NCBI GenBank assembly: GCA_022824145.1
Contig: JAJEAY010000194.1
Span: 62,001 to 126,000 of the forward strand
Length of the DNA stretch: 64,000 nt
Reading direction: 5' to 3'
DNA from: Rhodobacter sp.
GTDB taxonomy: Bacteria > Pseudomonadota > Alphaproteobacteria > Rhodobacterales > Rhodobacteraceae
Shown here piece by piece: positions 44,334-53,159 of the stretch. The number at the start of each line of letters is the position of its first letter. The stretch's first letter is position 1. A model generated the notes under the pieces. That model saw nothing but the letters and a program-made list of their open reading frames with translations, was not told the origin of the DNA and did not search any database. Both the position numbers and the translations under genes were made by a program.

Positions 44334-46511
44334 ATGCAACGAACGTATCCGCTCACACGGGAACTTGTACTGATCGGTGGCGGGCATACCCACGCATTGG
44401 TCCTGCGCCGATGGGGCATGAGTCCGCTTCCCGGAGCAAGGCTGACGTTGATAAACCCGGGCCCTGAAGCTCCCTACACCGGCATGCTGCCCGGATTTGT
44501 CGCCGGTCATTATGATCGAAACGATCTAATGATTGACCTCGTCCGACTGGCCCGGTTTTCCGGAGCCCGGCTGGTACTTGGCGCCGTGGAGGCAATCGAT
44601 CTAGCAAACCGGCGCATCCATGTCCCCGGCCGTCATCCAGTTCACTACGACATCGCATCGATAAATGTCGGCATTGGCTCGGGTCTGCCCGACCTTCCGG
44701 GATTTGCGGAACATGCCATTCCGGCCAAACCTCTCGAACCTTTCGCTACTGCGTGGCTCAGATACCGCGCCACGGTCCTGGACGGGAGCAGAGAGGCAAG
44801 GGTCGCGGTCATTGGAGGAGGCGTGGGCGGAGTTGAACTCAGCCTGGCAATTGCCCATGCGATCAACTCTGCAGGTCGGGTAGCCGAAATCACCGTAGTC
44901 GAAATGGCGAATGCCTTGCCCGGCTTGGGTGCAAGCGCACGCGCCGCAATTCTGGCGGACCTCGACCGTCACGGAATCCGTTTGATCCAAGGCGTAACGG
45001 TTTCGGCTGTTGGACCAGACGCGGTGAAGCTTTCGGACGGAACCGAGATTCAGGCACAGTTCACTGTCGGAGCCGCCGGAGCGCATCCGGAGAGCTGGCT
45101 TACCGGAACCGGACTTGACGTTACGAACGGTTTCATAACCGTCGATTCAACACTGCAGAGCTCTGATCCAAATGTGTTTGCTGCAGGTGACTGCGCGCAT
45201 TTGCCGGTTGCACGTCCCAAAGCCGGTGTTTTCGCGGTGCGCCAGGCACCGGTGCTCCACCACAATCTCCGCGCTGCGCTCTCAGGCGCCGCCAAGCGCA
45301 GATACCGCCCGCAACACGACTTCCTAAAACTCATCTCGCGCGGCGGAAAAAATGCCATCGCCGACAAATATGGCGGACGGCTTTCGGGCCGCTGGCTCTG
45401 GCATCTGAAAGACCGGATTGATCGCAGATTCATGAGAAAATTCCAGGATCTGCCAGCAATGGAGGTGCTGGAAACTCCCGCCGAGCACGCAACGGGCCTT
45501 GATATTGTGCTCGGCGAAAAATCGCTTTGCGGCGGCTGCGGCGCAAAGGTCGGTGCACGAACGCTCGCGGATACGCTGGCCACACTGCCGCGCCGAGGGC
45601 GTAATGACATCGAGACCGGACCCGGCGACGATGCGGCTGTCCTTCGCATCGGCGGGGTAAGGCAGGCGGTTACGACCGACCATCTGCGCGCCTTTTCGGA
45701 AGATCCATGGATCTGTTCGCGTATCGCGGCTGTCCATTCCATGGGTGACATCTGGGCAATGGGGGCTAAGCCGCAGGCGGCGTTCGCCACCGTGATCCTG
45801 CCGCGTATGTCCGAGGGGCAGCAACGTGCCTGGCTTGCCGAGATAATGAATGCAGCATCAGAAACGTTCTCAGCCGCCGGAGCCGAAATCGCGGGTGGAC
45901 ATAGTTCGCTCGGGAACGAGCTTACAGTCGGATTCACGGTAACCGGACTGCTTGAGCGTCCCGCCATCACATTGGCCGGCGCCGAGCCGGGCGACACACT
46001 CATTCTGACCAAACCCATCGGATCGGGGACGATTCTCGCCGCCGAAATGGCTTTGGAGGGGCGCGGAGACTGGGTGGTCGGCATGCTGGCTGCGATGGAG
46101 CAGCCGCAAGGACAAGCGGCTGAGATCCTGTCCGACGCGCATGCCATGACCGACGTTACAGGATTTGGTCTTGCGGGACACCTGATGGAAATCTGCACGG
46201 CTTCCAACGTCGCGGCCTGCATTGACCTGTCCGCGATCCCTCTCCTTAAAGGCGCAACGGAACTGGCCGCTCGAGGAATCCGATCAACGCTACATTCCGA
46301 GAACCGGAAAGTCTCGAAATGCATGCGCCTCCCCGAAACCGATCTTGCCGAACTGCTCTTCGACCCGCAGACCGCAGGCGGACTGCTCGCAGCCGTATCG
46401 CCGGAATCGGCGCAGGACCGGCTTCGCGCTCTGCAGGATGCAGGTTATACAGCCTCGATGGTCGGCCAGATCATCGAAGGCTCGCCTTACATCGAAGTCA
46501 ATGATTCGTAG
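44334..46511 (+). CDS. selD: Selenide, water dikinase fused to an FAD/NAD oxidoreductase
   Basis: 725 aa fusion. Residues 1 to about 370 are an NDH-2-like flavoprotein (LVLIGGGHTHALVL, VAVIGGGVGGVELSLA, VFAAGDCAHLP). Residues about 385-725 are SelD with the active site CGGCGAKVG (catalytic Cys and Lys present, the following Cys is Ala), GPGDDAAVL, VTTDHL, GGHSS and TDVTGFGLAGH. It makes selenophosphate from selenide and ATP; the flavin domain may reduce the selenium donor. ATG 44334 has GGAG 7 nt upstream. Converges with mnmH, sharing a 25-bp overlap; together they support tRNA selenouridine synthesis. Confidence 0.95.
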   Translation: MQRTYPLTRELVLIGGGHTHALVLRRWGMSPLPGARLTLINPGPEAPYTGMLPGFVAGHYDRNDLMIDLVRLARFSGARLVLGAVEAIDLANRRIHVPGRHPVHYDIASINVGIGSGLPDLPGFAEHAIPAKPLEPFATAWLRYRATVLDGSREARVAVIGGGVGGVELSLAIAHAINSAGRVAEITVVEMANALPGLGASARAAILADLDRHGIRLIQGVTVSAVGPDAVKLSDGTEIQAQFTVGAAGAHPESWLTGTGLDVTNGFITVDSTLQSSDPNVFAAGDCAHLPVARPKAGVFAVRQAPVLHHNLRAALSGAAKRRYRPQHDFLKLISRGGKNAIADKYGGRLSGRWLWHLKDRIDRRFMRKFQDLPAMEVLETPAEHATGLDIVLGEKSLCGGCGAKVGARTLADTLATLPRRGRNDIETGPGDDAAVLRIGGVRQAVTTDHLRAFSEDPWICSRIAAVHSMGDIWAMGAKPQAAFATVILPRMSEGQQRAWLAEIMNAASETFSAAGAEIAGGHSSLGNELTVGFTVTGLLERPAITLAGAEPGDTLILTKPIGSGTILAAEMALEGRGDWVVGMLAAMEQPQGQAAEILSDAHAMTDVTGFGLAGHLMEICTASNVAACIDLSAIPLLKGATELAARGIRSTLHSENRKVSKCMRLPETDLAELLFDPQTAGGLLAAVSPESAQDRLRALQDAGYTASMVGQIIEGSPYIEVNDS

Positions 46512-47575
46512 CGCGACACCATTGCGGCGACGCGGTCTGCGGCTTGATCCAGATCCCCTTCGGTTAGATCATCGAGTTCGATTTTTCCGTATTGCACCGC
46601 TTCGCGGCAGGCCCGTGATTTTTCGTACCGAACGTCATAGTGCCGTTGCATCAGTTCACCAGCGAGGGTTTCGAATTCTCCGTTCCCAGCCATTTCCTGC
46701 CACGCCTTCACCTGAGCGTGACCATGGAACTTTGCGAATTTCACAAGTTTGCCTTGAAGAACGGCCCGGTCACCGGTCAGATCGGAATATGCTTGGGAGA
46801 GATATCGGGTACGGGCATCAATCGGTGCTATGAGCCGGATCCGTTTTGCCGTGCGCATCGCATGCCAGAGCGAAGCGGGCAGCTGCAGATCGCCGACCCT
46901 GCTGGATTCCGCCTCGGCGACGACCGGGCGGCCGGGATCAAATCCAGCGATCGCTTTCGCCAGGGAGCTCTCGAATGCTTTCTGCGATGGCTGCGGTCCT
47001 CCGACCGCCCCCAACAGTGATCCGCGGTGAGCGGCCAGCCCTTCCAAATCCAATGTCTGCACGCCCCGCACCGCAAGCCTTCCAAGGATTTCGGTTTTCG
47101 CCGTGCCGGTATTCCCGTCGAGCAGAAGCAATCTGTGCGGCAACGGCGAATCGCGCAACATCTCGACCACAAGCCGGCGATAGCTGCGGTACCCTCCTTC
47201 AAGGGTTCCGGCGCGCCATCCGATCTGTGACAGAATCGACGCGAACGACCCTGAGCGCTGCCCACCTCTCCAGCAATAGACAAGCGGCCGCCAGCTTCCG
47301 TCCCTGTCACTGAGTGCACCTTCAATATGGCTGGCTGCGTTCCGCGCAACAAGGGCAGCACCGACCTTCCGCGCTTTGAACGGGGACTCCTGCGTATAGA
47401 TCGTCCCAACCCGTGCACGTTCATCACTGGAGAGCACGGGTAGTGAAATGGCGCCTGGAACATGGTCTTCGGCGAATTCGGCTGGTGAGCGGACGTCAAC
47501 AATGCTGTCAAACGGCGCATCGAACATCTCATTCAGGCTGGCGACTCTGAGCTTCATGCAATCCGATGTATCCAT
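46487..47575 (-). CDS. mnmH: tRNA 2-selenouridine synthase
   Basis: 362 aa from ATG 47575 (TTG 47584 and ATG 47557 are alternatives). The N-terminal rhodanese domain has DVRSPAEFAEDHVPGA and catalytic loop VYCWRGGQRS; a P-loop LLLLDGNTGTAKTEI follows, with the C-terminal domain YDVRYEKSR. It replaces sulfur with selenium at the wobble uridine of Lys, Glu and Gln tRNAs via geranylation. Uses selenophosphate from the convergent selD fusion. Also called selU/ybbB. Confidence 0.95.
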   Translation of the reverse strand: MDTSDCMKLRVASLNEMFDAPFDSIVDVRSPAEFAEDHVPGAISLPVLSSDERARVGTIYTQESPFKARKVGAALVARNAASHIEGALSDRDGSWRPLVYCWRGGQRSGSFASILSQIGWRAGTLEGGYRSYRRLVVEMLRDSPLPHRLLLLDGNTGTAKTEILGRLAVRGVQTLDLEGLAAHRGSLLGAVGGPQPSQKAFESSLAKAIAGFDPGRPVVAEAESSRVGDLQLPASLWHAMRTAKRIRLIAPIDARTRYLSQAYSDLTGDRAVLQGKLVKFAKFHGHAQVKAWQEMAGNGEFETLAGELMQRHYDVRYEKSRACREAVQYGKIELDDLTEGDLDQAADRVAAMVSRYESLTSM

Positions 47576-47886
47576 TTGCGCCAAGGTTCGCCAACCGACC
47601 GGCCTTTCGGCCCTGCCACACTGCCCTCAGCCTCCCTGCTACCGGATACCAGCCCTGTCCAATCCGAAGGGCAGCTCGAAACTCGCCTTACCCGGACCCT
47701 TTGTAGTATATGGATGATCATTGGGTACATTCCCGCAGTCCTTAACGGCGGCCTCCTGGACTGCAATTCCCCACATCCTCATAGAAGCCCAGCCCGCTGG
47801 CAAACAGCGAGACTTGTGAAACAGCCCTTTGACCGGAACCTCTCGAATGCAGAAGCCAGCGGCTGCCCGCCGCTGCTGGTCATGCT
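47576..47886. other. Non-coding stretch, no gene seen
   Basis: About 310 bp between divergent-side mnmH and the end of hpaH. It should hold the mnmH promoter. No motif-bearing frame. Confidence 0.5.
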
Positions 47887-48690
47887 TCAGCCAAAGTCAC
47901 AGGATACCTCACCGAACAAACCGAAATCCGCAATGATCCGGCTGCCCGGCGGCGCCTCGACCGGCCTTATGAAACTTCCCGACAGCACGACCTGCCCGGC
48001 ATCGATGCGCTGTCCATACTGGCCCAGCCGATTGGCGAGCCAGGCAACAGCCAGCGCCGGATCGTCCAGCACGCCCGCACCCAAGCCGGTTTCCTCGACT
48101 TCACCGTTCTTCCTTACGAGCGCTCCCGCCCAGCGAAGGTCAACCTCTCCTACGCTGTGGCGCACATCGCCGAGCACAATCCCCGCATTTGCGGCGTTGT
48201 CGGCGATGGTGTCGAACACCGTGCGGGCCTGGCCCGATGCCGGGTCACGCCGGAGAATTCTTGTGTCAAGAATTTCCAGTGCCGCCACGACATGCTCCGT
48301 CGCACGCACGACATCCTCTCGCGTTACACCCGGTCCGGATAAGATATCGTTGGTCACGAATGCGATTTCGGCTTCGATTCGGGGTTCGATGAACCGTCCT
48401 TCAGGAACGGTTGCGGCGTTTTCGAAAAGCATGTCGTCAAACAGGATTCCACTGTCCGGTATGTCGATGCCGAGCGCATCGCGCATGGCCTTGCTGGTCA
48501 GCCCGATCTTCCAGCCAATCACAGACGCTCCGGCCGCCCGCTTGCGGTCACAGAGATCCGCCTGAATGGCGTAGGCGTCATCCATGGCCAACGAAGGGTA
48601 TTCGAGTGAGAGCAGCCCGATCTGCCGACCGGATCGTTCCGCCTCGAAGAGCGCCTCACCGGCAGCTGCTACCTCGTCGTGGCTCAGCAT
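47887..48690 (-). CDS. hpaH: 2-oxo-hepta-4-ene-1,7-dioate hydratase
   Basis: 267 aa of the FAH/MhpD hydratase fold. GWKIGLTSKAMRDALGI, FIEPRIEAEIAFV (metal acids) and ILDTRI match HpaH. Adds water to 2-oxo-hept-ene-dioate in the homoprotocatechuate meta-cleavage route. Overlaps hpaG by 7 bp. The aldolase that would follow (HpaI) is not in the window. Confidence 0.9.
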   Translation of the reverse strand: MLSHDEVAAAGEALFEAERSGRQIGLLSLEYPSLAMDDAYAIQADLCDRKRAAGASVIGWKIGLTSKAMRDALGIDIPDSGILFDDMLFENAATVPEGRFIEPRIEAEIAFVTNDILSGPGVTREDVVRATEHVVAALEILDTRILRRDPASGQARTVFDTIADNAANAGIVLGDVRHSVGEVDLRWAGALVRKNGEVEETGLGAGVLDDPALAVAWLANRLGQYGQRIDAGQVVLSGSFIRPVEAPPGSRIIADFGLFGEVSCDFG

Positions 48691-49562
48691 TCGTCCACGA
48701 CCCCGTTCCTCAGCACACCTATGCCCTCCGCGTCCACTTCGATCACATCGCCGGGTCGAAGGAAAACCGGTGGCTCCAGCCGGGCGCCTGCCCCTGTAGG
48801 CGTGCCAGTGACGATGATATCCCCCGGCACGAGGGTCGTGAACGTTGAGATGTATTCGATCTGCTGCCGGATCGGAAACACCATACGGCCCGTCCGGTCA
48901 TCCTGCCTGACTTCCCCGTTCACACGGGTCGTGAGGCGGATGTCCTCAACTTGGTACGGATCCTCAAACGGAACGAGCCAAGGCCCGATCGATCCCGAGC
49001 CTTCCCAGTTCTTGCCCTGTGTGACATTGAATTTCGCATGCCTGACCCAGTCGCGAATCGTGCCCTCGTTGCAAAGCGTAAGCGCCGCGATATGGCCAAA
49101 GGCGTCTTCGCGGGAGATCCGGCGCCCGGCCTTGCCGATGACGACGGCAACTTCGCCTTCATAGTCGAGCCGTTCCGATTCCGGCGGGCGAACCAAGGGA
49201 CTTCCGTGGCCGACAAATGACCGCGCGAATCGAGGAAACAGCGACATGAACTTTGGCGCGTCCGTTCCATCCCTATATTCGGCGTTACGATCCGGGTAAT
49301 TCACGCCAACACAGATGATTTTCTCCGGTGACGGGATCGGTATTTCGTAATCCCACTCCAAATGGGTCGCTGCCCGTCCCGCCGAAGCCAGAGCCAATTG
49401 CGGCAGCCCCCGGTCGGCGATCACTTCACGCAGGCTTGGCCATTGCGGAAACTCCGGCGACAGCGCAATGAACCCGGTCTGTTCAACCACGCCGTAAAGC
49501 TGCTCTCCCCCGGCACGAACCGTTGCGAATCTCATAGCGCCATTTGCTTCTCTTGGTGCCAT
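48684..49562 (-). CDS. hpaG: FAH-family isomerase/decarboxylase of homoprotocatechuate catabolism (HpaG-like)
   Basis: 292 aa fumarylacetoacetate-hydrolase fold. IICVGVNYPDRNAE, metal acids in LDYEGEVAVVIG, FNVTQGKNWEGSGSIGPW and VTGTPTGAGA. In this cluster it most likely decarboxylates and isomerises the ring-cleavage acid before hpaH, although only a single FAH domain is present where E. coli HpaG has two. GGGAAGGA precedes ATG 49562. Cotranscribed with hpaE, hpaD and hpaH. Confidence 0.82.
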   Translation of the reverse strand: MAPREANGAMRFATVRAGGEQLYGVVEQTGFIALSPEFPQWPSLREVIADRGLPQLALASAGRAATHLEWDYEIPIPSPEKIICVGVNYPDRNAEYRDGTDAPKFMSLFPRFARSFVGHGSPLVRPPESERLDYEGEVAVVIGKAGRRISREDAFGHIAALTLCNEGTIRDWVRHAKFNVTQGKNWEGSGSIGPWLVPFEDPYQVEDIRLTTRVNGEVRQDDRTGRMVFPIRQQIEYISTFTTLVPGDIIVTGTPTGAGARLEPPVFLRPGDVIEVDAEGIGVLRNGVVDEC

Positions 49563-49592
49563 AACCAGTCCTTCCCTCGAATCTGGTGACCG

Positions 49593-50573
49593 TCAGGGCG
49601 CGATGATGGGCTGCGCCTTCAGCGCAGGCTGGTTCAGCGACGCCCCGGCAAAGAGACTACCTTCCTCAAACCAGGACTTTGGCGCCGGCGCTCCCCACAG
49701 CGTCTGGCGCTGCGGATCCTTCAGATCCCACCTTATCGGCTCGTGGTCGGGATCAACCGTCTGGTAATCGGAACAGTATATCTCGATCCGGTTCAGATCG
49801 GGATCACGCACATATAGAAAAAATGCGTTTGAGATTCCGTGCCGTCCGGGACCGCGCTCAATGGCATTCAGCCAACCGGTGGTGGACATTACATCCAATA
49901 GATCAATGATGTTCAGCGCATTCGCTGTCCAGAACGCCGAGTGGTGCAGCCTTGGACCTATGCCGTTGGTGAACGCGACGTCATGGACCCCTCCTTTCCG
50001 GTGCATCCAGACCGCCCAGCACTTTCCGGTTTCCGAATCCTCTGTGTATTCGGTCGTTCGGAATCCCATCCGGTTGTAGAACGCCACCTGTTCGTCAACA
50101 TGGGGGGAATAAAGGTTGAAGTGGTCGATTCGAAGCGCCCTGACCCCGCGATAGAGCCCGTATTTCTGATGGATTGGCTCCAGCCGGTCCATTCTGACAT
50201 AGAATTCAATCGGAACGCCCCACGGGTCATGAGTTCGCAGAACCCGCCCCATGAAGGGCCGCTCGACCCATTCAACCGGCAGCCCCTCTTCCGCGAACCA
50301 GGCCGCCGCTTTGTCCAGATCGGGTTCATCGAACAGTTTGTATCCCAAAACCCCTACTTCCGCCCGATCCGCCTGCACCAAAGCCACGCAATGGTGCCCC
50401 CGCTCCTCCATCGCGCGCAGATAAAGAGCACCCGGCTCCTCGTAAGTCACCTGAAGACCCAGCAGATCCACATAGAATTCCCGCGACCGTGCCAAGTCGG
50501 TCACGCGGTATTCCACGTGGGAGAGCCGGACGATGTTGAATGGCGGGTATAGAACCGGGGCTGGAACGGGAAT
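49593..50573 (-). CDS. hpaD: Homoprotocatechuate 2,3-dioxygenase (VOC extradiol type)
   Basis: About 326 aa. Two vicinal-oxygen-chelate modules; metal ligands His in RIDHFNLYS, His in RLHHSAFW and Glu in NRIEIYCSDY. It cleaves 3,4-dihydroxyphenylacetate next to one hydroxyl. The open frame continues upstream of GTG 50516 through PVPAPVLYPPFNIVRLSHVE, which is conserved family sequence, but no ATG, GTG or TTG occurs there. ATT 50573 lies 7 nt after AAAGGAG, so a rare AUU start is the best reading. It sits 27 bp after hpaE. Confidence 0.9.
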   Translation of the reverse strand: MPVPAPVLYPPFNIVRLSHVEYRVTDLARSREFYVDLLGLQVTYEEPGALYLRAMEERGHHCVALVQADRAEVGVLGYKLFDEPDLDKAAAWFAEEGLPVEWVERPFMGRVLRTHDPWGVPIEFYVRMDRLEPIHQKYGLYRGVRALRIDHFNLYSPHVDEQVAFYNRMGFRTTEYTEDSETGKCWAVWMHRKGGVHDVAFTNGIGPRLHHSAFWTANALNIIDLLDVMSTTGWLNAIERGPGRHGISNAFFLYVRDPDLNRIEIYCSDYQTVDPDHEPIRWDLKDPQRQTLWGAPAPKSWFEEGSLFAGASLNQPALKAQPIIAP

Positions 50574-50600
50574 GATCTTGCTCCTTTTTTCACTCGTCTC

Positions 50601-52118
50601 TCAGTGTGGCTTGCCTAGCTGCGGAATGTGATGCTTGCCGAGCGCAAAGCCAATGTGCTTCTGTTCCATGTAGAATTCGAAGGACCAGTCGCCGCCATCA
50701 CGTCCGATTCCGCTCGCCTTGACTCCGCCGAACGGTGTTGGAAGGTGACGCACGTTCTCCGAATTCACCCAGATCATGCCCGCTTCCAGCCTGTCCGTGA
50801 AGCGCAGTGCCCGGGTGAGGTCGTTGGTCCAGACATAACCCGCAAGACCGAAGGCAACGCCGTTTGCGATTTCGAGGGCCTCTTCCTCTGTGTCGAACGG
50901 AATCACAGTCAGTACCGGGCCGAATATCTCTTCCTGGGCAATCCGCATATCAGCTCTTGCACCAGTGAAGAGGGTCGGCCTTACGTAGCAGCCCTGCTCC
51001 CCAATCCGCTCACCGCCCGCAGCGATCGTGGCGCCCTCCTGAAGCGCTACGTCAAAGTATGAGGTCACTTTCCTGAGATGATCCCAGTGAATGAGCGGAC
51101 CGACCTCCGTGGCTGGGTCCAGAGGATGGCCGATCCGGATGGCATTCACCCGTTCCACCAGCCGAGCTGTGAATTCCTCTGCGATTCCTGACTGGACCAG
51201 AAGGCGGGACGAAGAGGTGCAGCGTTCCCCGTTGAGGGAGTAGATCATGAAGACCGCCGCGTCCAACGCCCGATCAAGATCGGCGTCCTCAAAAACCACC
51301 ACTGGATTCTTGCCGCCAAGCTCAAAGTGCACGCGCTTCAGGGTATCCGCACCTTGACGCATGATTGCGCTTCCGGTCCTCGATTCACCTACAAACGCGA
51401 TCGCCTTTATGTCCGAATGCTCAGTCAGGGCACGTCCCGCGTCCTCGCCGTATCCGTTCACGACGTTCCATACTCCAGGCGGAAGTCCCGCCTCATGCGC
51501 TATGTCCGCGAGAATTCGCGCCGTTACCGGCGAAAGCTCCGCAGGTTTGTGTACCACAGTACAGCCTGCGGCCAATGCAGGCGCGATTTTCCACGTCGAC
51601 AGCATGAACGGCGTGTTCCACGGCGTGATGATCCCCACAGGTCCGATCGGCACTCTTGTGGTGATGTTCATGAGAGTCCAGGACGGGAGCATCTGCCCAT
51701 CCCTGGCTGCGGGTGCCCTGTCCGCGAAGAACCGGAAATTCTCCGCCCCCCGCAGCGCAGCCTTTGACATGAACCGGATCGCCTGTCCGGTGTCCCAGCT
51801 TTCGCAAAGCGCGATCTCCTCGGCGCGCTCTTCGATCCGGTCGGCGATTCGATGCAGAAGACTCCTGCGCTCCGCGTTAGGAAGGTCGCGCCATGCCGGA
51901 AACGCCTCCTTTGCGGCCTTGGCGGCCGCATCGATGTCTTCCGCACCGCCTTTCGCAACCTCGCAGATCACGCTGCCATCAACCGGGCTGACAGACTGGA
52001 AAACCGCGCCGGACGCGGCCTCTGAAGACTTGCCTCCGATCAGATTGAGCACTCCATCAGTCCTAACGGACCCCAGATAGGCGTCAAGCCTGCCCAGACT
52101 GTCCTGCAGGCTAGTCAT
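50601..52118 (-). CDS. hpaE: 5-carboxymethyl-2-hydroxymuconate semialdehyde dehydrogenase
   Basis: 505 aa aldehyde dehydrogenase. Catalytic Glu in FELGGKNPVV, catalytic Cys in NGERCTSSS, NAD-binding PWNTPFMLSTWK. SLNGERCTSSSRLLVQ is characteristic of HpaE. It oxidises the semialdehyde product of HpaD. Overlaps the hpaF stop by 8 bp. Confidence 0.95.
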   Translation of the reverse strand: MTSLQDSLGRLDAYLGSVRTDGVLNLIGGKSSEAASGAVFQSVSPVDGSVICEVAKGGAEDIDAAAKAAKEAFPAWRDLPNAERRSLLHRIADRIEERAEEIALCESWDTGQAIRFMSKAALRGAENFRFFADRAPAARDGQMLPSWTLMNITTRVPIGPVGIITPWNTPFMLSTWKIAPALAAGCTVVHKPAELSPVTARILADIAHEAGLPPGVWNVVNGYGEDAGRALTEHSDIKAIAFVGESRTGSAIMRQGADTLKRVHFELGGKNPVVVFEDADLDRALDAAVFMIYSLNGERCTSSSRLLVQSGIAEEFTARLVERVNAIRIGHPLDPATEVGPLIHWDHLRKVTSYFDVALQEGATIAAGGERIGEQGCYVRPTLFTGARADMRIAQEEIFGPVLTVIPFDTEEEALEIANGVAFGLAGYVWTNDLTRALRFTDRLEAGMIWVNSENVRHLPTPFGGVKASGIGRDGGDWSFEFYMEQKHIGFALGKHHIPQLGKPH

Positions 52119-52509
52119 TGACGGACTCCTTTTCGATCCAGCTTCGAACCGTGTTGATCTTCGGGGCCAGCCTAGCGTCGATTTCCCGCACTTCCAGCGA
52201 AACCATTACCGGCCGCATCGAAATGACCTCAGCCAAGTGCGCCTTTGCAGCGTCGAACAATTCGGTCGCGGCCTGCTCCTTCACTTCCTGTGACCGCCCC
52301 TCGCGCAGCCGCACCGAGATGTCGATATATCCATGGGCTGGATCACCGTCCGCGATCGAGACATGGTCTGCCCTAAACGCCCGGACACGGACTCCCGCCT
52401 CCGGAAACGCTTCAAGACTGGCCGCACGGACGCGGAGCGCTTCGCAAAGCCCGTGGATGTCTGCCACATCTTCCAGGTTGGCGGAGTAATCAATGGCAAG
52501 ATGCGGCAC
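52111..52509 (-). CDS. hpaF: 5-carboxymethyl-2-hydroxymuconate isomerase
   Basis: 132 aa tautomerase-fold protein starting MPHLAIDYSANLED: Pro1 is the catalytic base after Met removal. GYIDISVRLREGRS and the C-terminal SLEVREID match HpaF. GTG 52509 has AAAGGAGAGG upstream. First gene of the hpa operon, divergent from hpaR. Confidence 0.92.
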   Translation of the reverse strand: MPHLAIDYSANLEDVADIHGLCEALRVRAASLEAFPEAGVRVRAFRADHVSIADGDPAHGYIDISVRLREGRSQEVKEQAATELFDAAKAHLAEVISMRPVMVSLEVREIDARLAPKINTVRSWIEKESVND

Positions 52510-52525
52510 GGTTCCTCTCCTTTAC

Positions 52526-52537
52526 TTAACATGTTAA
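52526..52537. promoter_or_regulatory. Perfect palindrome TTAACATGTTAA, probable HpaR operator
   Basis: A 12-bp perfect dyad in the 106-bp gap between hpaF and hpaR, 16 bp upstream of the hpaF start. Short AT-rich dyads of this kind are typical MarR-family sites. Binding by HpaR would repress hpaF and downstream genes until the homoprotocatechuate inducer is present. Confidence 0.6.
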
Positions 52538-52615
52538 TCAACTTGCACCCGGAGTCAACGTCCCGAGTTGCGAAGCCTGCTTGCCAGCGCGCGGCGCATC
52601 GGCAAAGTTGTGCGC

Positions 52616-53080
52616 ATGAAACAATGCGATGCTCTCGCGGTAAACGACCGCGTATCGGACATTAGAGCGACCTCCCGGTCGCTGCCCATCGCGCTGCTGC
52701 GCGCGAGGGAGCGCGTTATGGGGCCGATCCGGGCAATGCTTGCGGATGCTGGAGTGACAGAGCAGCAATGGCGCGTGCTGCGCGTTCTGGATGAACATGG
52801 GGCGTCCGATGCCACCAGAATCGCGAAATCCGCCTGCCTGTTGATGCCGAGCCTGACAAGAATCATCCATTCCCTTGAGGCAAAGGGCTACTGCTGCCGC
52901 TGCACGGATTGCGGCGACCGGCGGCGGGCCATGATCGAGATAACAGAGGCGGGCCGAGCTGTGATCGAGTGCAACATTCCAGAGAGCAACCGCATATTCG
53001 CACAGCTTGAGGCCGAATACGGCGAAGACAGGATCGAGAAACTTCTGGACATGCTGAACGACCTGAGTGACCAGGCATAA
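52616..53080 (+). CDS. hpaR: MarR-family regulator of homoprotocatechuate degradation
   Basis: 154 aa. The N-terminal SLPIALLRARERVMGPIRAM and winged helix VTEQQWRVLRVLDEHGASDA, LMPSLTRIIHSLEAKGY and DRRRAMIEITEAG fit HpaR. A repressor relieved by the aromatic substrate. ATG 52616 is taken; 16 more residues are possible from 52568. Divergent from the operon it should control. Confidence 0.9.
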   Translation: MKQCDALAVNDRVSDIRATSRSLPIALLRARERVMGPIRAMLADAGVTEQQWRVLRVLDEHGASDATRIAKSACLLMPSLTRIIHSLEAKGYCCRCTDCGDRRRAMIEITEAGRAVIECNIPESNRIFAQLEAEYGEDRIEKLLDMLNDLSDQA

Positions 53081-53159
53081 TTCAGGAACGGACCACCCTG
53101 CTTCCCGGCAGCCATACGGGAACAGGCATTCCGCAGACCAGAAAGAACACATTCTGACG

